A DNA stretch of 64,000 bases from Dryococelus australis. Lineage: Eukaryota; Arthropoda; Insecta; Phasmatodea; Phasmatidae. The stretch's first letter is position 1; every line of letters begins with the position of its first letter. The DNA lies in the NCBI GenBank assembly GCA_029891345.1, contig CM057000.1, forward strand, positions 132,358,163 to 132,422,162, read 5' to 3'. The position numbers and the translations under genes were made by a program. The notes under the pieces were generated by a model. It did not search any database, was not told the origin of the DNA, and saw only the letters and a list, made by a program, of their open reading frames with translations. Positions 58,463-64,000 of this stretch are shown here, in pieces.

Positions 58463-59480
58463 TGTAGCAATATATGATAATGAATATTTTCTTGAATTAT
58501 TTTTATTTGCTTTATTTCTGTGTAAAGGGTAGTGATTGATTTAATATTTAGAAATTTTTGGCAATAAGAATTTGTTTGTATTTTGTACATGTTAGTTTTT
58601 TCCAAATTTATTATTTTATTTGAGTCATTGCATCAGTAGTATAATCATCACAGGATGACAATGCAACTTTTTCAAGGAGTTAGTAAGAGAGTCACGTCCG
58701 AATGTTGCACCATTTGGTGAAACTCAGGGTACTGATATCACAGTAGGCTGATGTGACAGCCCGCGCACGCATTGTAATACTTTGATTTCAAGACTCGCAT
58801 CACTGTTCACAGGCTATTTTGAGACATCAGCACACTTTGTGAAGCCACAATTGGACCACGCTGACTTGATGGAATATTTCAGGAAGCATAAATAGGGTTA
58901 GCACGATTTTCTCATCGTCACTAAGTTCGTCATCGTCACTAAGTTTTTCACAGTTCACAAGTATCACAGTTTCTTCGTCGTCGTACTGCATTCAACAGTT
59001 GTCAGCCGAATGACTTTCGGAGAGTGACCATTTCACTCACATTGACAAGCGCCTGCGTCATTAAACTTCTGATTTCATTTCGGACATTTTTATAATCTAC
59101 TAAATTTATTTTCTGTCGGTGCAAGGTGTCATTAGGGCATCGGGAGTGAAATATATTAATTCTCTCCCGTCTTCATAATTATCAAGTCTCGAAGTGAGGA
59201 GTTTTGTTGTGCGAAGGCGGTCATTCTGTCTCTTCAACTTTTTTTTTTGACTACTGCAATTGTCAATTGTTTTGTTTGCCGAAGAGACTGCAATAAACTT
59301 TCTAGTAAACAGTATAATCATCTTTTATTTACTTTCTGGTTTTAATCAACGAACTTTACAAACTTTTCATAAAGTCAAGAGTCTCAAACTTTAACTGAGC
59401 TAGTCCGAGCTAGTGTTTACGGTGAACTCTCTTGAGTTTTCATTAAGCAGAACAACCACAATTGTCGCCCGATGTGTTGG
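58463..59480 (+). repeat. 5' LTR of the LARD-like element
   Basis: It starts TGTAGCAATATATGATAATG. It is about 1.0 kb, longer than the right LTR because of extra sequence around 58930-59060 (including a repeated ATCGTCACTAAGT). The end is approximate. Confidence 0.7.
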
Positions 59481-59916
59481 TGTGGACTTCTACACGTGCC
59501 CTGAGAAGTGAAGATTGCCGGCAGCATTCATCAATAATCATTCAAGTAGCCTGAGCCCAGCTGTCTCCGGTGCGCCGGGATCCATTCATCTTTCGTTTTC
59601 CCGTGTAAAACTGCAACACCAAGTGTTTCAACAACAGAATCCGCTCGCAACTCCCAGTCAACAATTCCAGTTAATTTCCATACTGCCAGCAGTGTCCAGT
59701 CAACAAACAACAGTGCAGTGCATCGAGGTAAACAAACCTTCACAGAAGAAACCGCAGGTATGAATAAGATTGAGTATTGTAAAATTTTAATGTCAATTGT
59801 TTTTTTTCTCCTTTTTGTAATTAATATTGCCGTGAATTTTATATTTAGTAAAAAAAATGTTGTAGGTTGATCGTATACTAATATTACAGGTTAGGTAATT
59901 AGGAAATTTAGGCATT

Positions 59917-60382
59917 ATGGCACAAGATTCACAATTAAGTAATGATCAATTCAGTCTGCTCGCAAGGTTAACTAAAAAATAATTTCAGGAGTTAAGAGCA
60001 CAATTAAAAAACAATTGGCAGGAATTTATGAATTAAAAAAAAAAATGAATTTAAACATGAACTACAACAGTCAGCTGGAAAAGTCACAGATCTTGGGGAA
60101 ATATTGGACAAACATTTAAAAGTAATAATGTTCAGAATACAGTAAATAATGATGAGGCCTTTTCAGAAGATAAAAATGGTTTTGTATTATCAGAGAATAT
60201 TTCCAGTAGTCAATTTGAAGTAGAATCTTGCCATAATAATGTAGCAACAGTACTACTGAATTGTCGGGATGTATCTAGTAGTCAAGGTAAAGTTGAAAAT
60301 TGCCAAAATCAAGTAGATATTGTAAACTACAACTGCCATGATTTGGAAATTGAGGCAAACAAAACCCATGTGGTACAATAAA
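59917..60382 (+). pseudogene. gag-like remnant of the LARD-like element
   Basis: It begins at an ATG (59917; MAQDSQLSNDQFSLLARLTK) and is quickly broken by a TAA. The frame continues as FQELRAQLKNNWQEFMN and, after another break, HELQQSAGKVTDLGEIL. It then runs into an Asn/Ser-rich stretch ending near 60382. The coiled-coil-like Leu/Glu/Gln pattern and the position suggest the N-terminus of a Gag. No zinc knuckle is present. Confidence 0.45.
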
Positions 60383-60585
60383 AAATTGTAGGGGGGGGGG
60401 GGGATGATAAATCCCTAAAAAACCCTCAGGGAATTGAATTTAAGGTTAGGATCAGTAGTCATTTTGCACCAACCAAAGATTTATCCAAACATTTTGGCAT
60501 TTTGTGCCACTGCTGAGACCACAACATATATAGAATATTATTTTGAAAAGGGGAGTGGTTGTGCAAAATAAAATGTAATTGAGAA

Positions 60586-60798
60586 TTGTGTAAACCTAAT
60601 AATGGTAATGTTGAATTGAAGGTGAAGTGTCTTAAATTGCTAAACATATTTAAGGTTCATGAGTGGTCCTGGAAAAAAATTGTAAGGAAAAATAAGAGAA
60701 AGAAAGGAATGATTAGGGGGATAAAGATTAAATGTAAAAGTAGGAGAAAAAAGAAATGTAACTTCATGAGACCTAGGTGTAAGGACATTCTAAAGTAA
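60586..60798 (+). other. Lys/Arg-rich 70-codon ORF inside the LARD-like element
   Basis: The product contains runs such as RKNKRKKGMIRGIKIK and KSRRKKK. The DNA is a purine-rich tract (60640-60890), so the basic composition may only reflect an AG-rich strand. A nucleic-acid-binding role is possible but unsupported. Confidence 0.2.
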
Positions 60799-62441
60799 AT
60801 GGTGAGAAAGTTTGTTAGGAAAAAGATTAAATTGGGTAAAGTGAGAATGAAGATGAAGAGAAAGTGGAAGAAACATAATCTAGTTTGTGACTCTGGGTAG
60901 TTTATGATGATTTAATAATTTAGTGTTCATGCACACATGATCATATTGTAATGTATTGTCTTTGTTTAATAGCTTAATATGATTCAATTAGTGTACATTC
61001 ACACAAGGTCATTTTTATAACGTATTTTCTTTATGTAATTAAAATTGGTTATATTAATTTAAGTTAATATGAGAAAATTTTTGAAACACAAAGTAATACA
61101 AATCCAATATTCAGTTGCACTATAATTTTGTTGGGACTAGTTGGGCCTATTATGGTAACTCTGAAGAGTTTATTTTCTAAAAGCATTTTCATAAAGTAAA
61201 ATTAGTTTTGTAATAATTATTTGCCATCTTGACATTTAATTGAAAGTAACACTGTAATTTTTGTAATTATGATGTTTTTCAATCTGAGAGAGATTGCAAT
61301 TAAATGTTATTTAGGGTTGATATGTATGAAAACTGATAATTAATAATGCAGTAGGAAACTGTATAAGATGTGCGTATTAGTTTATGTTTTATGGGATAGA
61401 AAAATTTTTATTGGCTGTATATGTGCATCCCGCATGGGGCAAATTTTGTGAATGGCATTGTGTTCTTTATAATGCTGTTATAATTGAATGTGCTTTTGTA
61501 TTATAATTTGTTTTTGTGCTAGCATCAGGAGCACATTAAGTTTTTTGTATTAATGAAGTTAATTTTTGTAAAAGCATATATTTTTTAAGGGTATTGTGTA
61601 GACATTCCCAGAAAATGTTGCTTGTGCGTGGATGTAGATCGCTGTTTGATTTTGAAAAGTGTTAATGTATGTTGTAGATTAATTTTGGAAACCCTTCAAA
61701 ACGTATTTTGAATTTGTATATGATGATTATAAAGATAAAGTGTGAACTTTTGTAAGATTGATTTTGCTCCCTTTAAGATGTTCAGGTTTTAATGATACTA
61801 ATATTTATTAATTAGGTTGGGACAAGTTTGTGGTCCCTTCAGTTAAATTTGGCACTGTTCTGAACTGAACGACAGTAGCTCTTATGTATTCTAACCAGCC
61901 CTTGTATACTCTTTAACATGCTGCATATTAATTAAATTCATTTCACTTATGAATCATGTAAACAAAAACTGAAAGAGAATGTAATATTGTATTTCATTGT
62001 GATTTTCTGCTAAAGAACCATGTAAACAGTCCAAATTGAATATGAAGGTAACATTATAATGACATTGAAACATGTGATGCTTATTATCTGTTTATAACTA
62101 ATTCTGATTAATTTACTTTGTGTGATAAGGAATGTAAACAATTTTATTATGATGCAAAATTGTAATGAATTGGAATGTGTTTTACAGTGATGCAAAGTTT
62201 ATATATGAAGAAATAACCATGTAAAGATGTATTTTTATTGTGACTATAACTTTGTATATGAATGAACCATGTAATTGTGACTTGAACTTTGTATATGTAT
62301 GTGTAATCTGTAATCATGTAATCCAATACTTTTTTTTGCAAGAGATGGAAAAACAGTCCAGCCATTAATACAATCGACATTCATGTATGTTTCGATTTGG
62401 GACACGTTTCTTCAAAATCTTCCCCAAAACAAGGGGGGTAA

Positions 62442-63240
62442 TGTAGCGTTGCAATATATCATAATCCATATTTTCGGGAATTATTTTTATTTGCTGTATT
62501 TCTGTGTAAAGGGTAGTAATTGATTTAATATTTAGAATATCGCGGTAATAAGAATTTGTATGTATTTTGTACATGTTAGTTTTTCCAAATTTATTATTTT
62601 ATTTCAGTCATTGCATCAATAGTATAATCATCGCAGGATGACAATGCAACTTTTTAAAGGAGTTAGTAAGAGTCACGTGGGCGTGTTGTACCATTTGGTA
62701 ACTCAGGGTACTGATTTCGCAGTAGACCGATGTGACAGCCTGCGCAGACATTGTAATACTTTGACTTTGAGACTCATCAGTGTTCACAGGCTATTTTGAG
62801 ACATTAGCGCACTTTGCGAAGCTACAATTGGACCACGTTTACTTGAAGCAATATTTCAGACAGCATAAATAGGGTTAGCATGACTTTCTCTTCACAGTTT
62901 TATAGTTCTCACAGCATTATAGTTCATCGTCATCACTTATCAGTCAGTTCAGTGATGCAGTGTTCGTGCAGGGCAAGGAGTGACCACGCTGCCATTCAGT
63001 CTCTTGCTTTGTTTTCATTAATTTATTACGAGTGTCAATTGTTTTGAAGAGAGAGCAAGTTAATTTTCATCTTTTATTTATTTTCTGTTGGCACTCCTGG
63101 ATCAGCAAACTTTCAAGTGTGCATTTAAATAGTTTTTCAAGTCTCAAACTTTAACCAACTGAACTAGTCCAAACTAGAGTTTGCTGCGAATTCCCACAAG
63201 TTTTCGTACAGAACCACTACAATTGTCGATCAACTTGGTG
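62442..63240 (+). repeat. 3' LTR of the LARD-like element
   Basis: It starts TGTAGCG right after the purine tract AAGGGGGGTAA. It aligns with the left LTR through CACAATTGTCG-like sequence at about 63220. Its 3' edge is approximate. Confidence 0.7.
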
Positions 63241-63250
63241 GCACACTACA

Positions 63251-64000
63251 ACCTATCATCCCTGTAGTATTTACAAGCAATAGTTCCACCTGAAAATGTC
63301 ATGCAATAAATTATAACCATTAATTATTTTTGCAAGAAGGTTGTAACATTTCAGACAAATCACAAATGTAAATTATCGTGTTGGGTGCAATTTGTTACAT
63401 TGCACATTAAATTCTAATAGAATATTTCAAGTCAATTAATACATTGTCATTTTTATCTTCTAAAACATAAGTTAGTTCTTCTTCCAAAAATAATTACTAC
63501 AATTTATTCTTCTCAAATACCATAATCGTAGTAATATTTAACAATGCCATAGCACACAGTTCGGAAATGGAAATGCCTCATAGTACAAATATGTATTATT
63601 CTTAGTTAAATGTGCATCCAAGGCTTTCTTCCCTGGGAAATATAAAAATTTTGTTTAAAAAAGCTAAATGATTTAAGTATATTTTTCATGTAATTTTGGT
63701 ATTCATGCCTAACCTGGTTTCAATTTTAAGGATCTCAGAAACTTATAAATATACGAGTCATGATAAATCGAGATTACAATAGCACAAAAGTGGCATGTAA
63801 GGCCTCCCAGTTATTTTCAACTGAAGAGTCTGACATACACTATGAAAAATAGGTGGAAATTATCTATATCCTTCTGGCCAGGTACAGGTCTACCTTGATA
63901 GTGAGGAGTAAGGGGAAAGCATTAGTGGGCATTGAAACCACTAAAATGTTGGCTAGATTGGTATCTGCTGCAGAGAGCATGGAAGTAACAGAAAAGTTCA
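63251..64000. other. No confirmed gene; weak - strand open stretch at the right edge
   Basis: On the - strand the frame from the window edge to about 63857 is open for ~47 codons (TNLANILVVSMPTNAFPLLL). It contains a CTCTGCAG acceptor-like site and an AAGGTAGAC donor-like site. I do not recognise the sequence and cannot tell an exon from chance. Confidence 0.25.

Larger units (their letters stand above)
58463..63250 (+). mobile_element. LTR retrotransposon without pol (LARD-like)
   Basis: Two long direct repeats (about 58463-59480 and 62442-63240) begin TGTAGC and align over their length, including an ATTGTAATACTTTGA block and ACTTTAACTGA-like and CAATTGTCG blocks near the 3' ends. A purine tract (AAGGGGGGTAA) precedes the right LTR. 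The ~3-kb interior has only a short gag-like remnant and no RT, RNase H or integrase. It is therefore non-autonomous and depends on a partner. The LTRs differ by many small changes, so it is not recent. Target duplications were not resolved. Confidence 0.8.

Noticed and set aside
63857-64000. Exon on the - strand at the right edge
   Set aside because: Open for only ~47 codons at a window edge with no recognised similarity; cannot be separated from chance.

Overview
This is an AT-rich, intron-containing, transposon-dense eukaryotic window. I see no bacterial-style operons, no rRNA, no CRISPR array and no intact tRNA. The host coding sequence that can be recognised fits an animal. It includes a MOZART2-like protein and the cytoplasmic tail of a nephrin/Sticks-and-stones-like adhesion receptor. 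The repeat types (Jockey- and CR1-like LINEs, Gypsy, hAT, pogo-like and other MITEs, a mariner-like relic) suggest an arthropod with a large genome, probably an insect. The species cannot be told from sequence alone.

Host genes. (1) At the left edge, two exons on the + strand (1-150 and 342-644) join in phase and belong to a protein I do not recognise; the gene runs off the left edge. (2) At 10017-10274 (+) there is a complete 85-codon single-exon ORF whose core matches MOZART2 (MZT2), a gamma-tubulin-complex protein. (3) On the - strand, exons at about 57136-57211 (tentative), 56345-56495 and 53344-53648 form the 3' end of a gene. Its predicted protein ends in Gly-His-Leu-Val, as human nephrin does. 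Its upstream exons lie beyond the window or in unread parts of the introns.

Mobile DNA fills most of the rest. From left to right: a near-identical 1.24-kb inverted duplication (1079-5083) with a 5'-truncated LINE in only one arm; two TIR elements (6603-7357 and 7449-8125); an internally deleted Jockey-type LINE (12622-14320); two diverged copies of one unclassified repeat (14950-18090 and 22826-24115); a TIR element carrying a ~170-bp tandem array (21199-21756); a MITE (24288-24517); a Gypsy relic with its RT half inverted relative to its integrase half (26440-28575); a hAT-type element with a perfect 8-bp target duplication (34876-36044) and a nested 237-bp repeat that recurs inverted 10 kb away; a mariner-like transposase fragment (36165-36440); a nearly full-length but dead Gypsy element with both LTRs (36840-41255); further MITEs; and a 4.8-kb LTR element lacking pol (58463-~63250).

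The genes show no sign of working as one pathway. I find no convincing new defence or metabolic system. The most unusual structures are the palindrome, the head-to-head Gypsy relic, the tandem-array TIR element and the hairpin at 49541-49609, which is related to a Penelope-like tail at 55200-55400. All translations and alignments were done by eye, so repeat edges are approximate unless stated otherwise.
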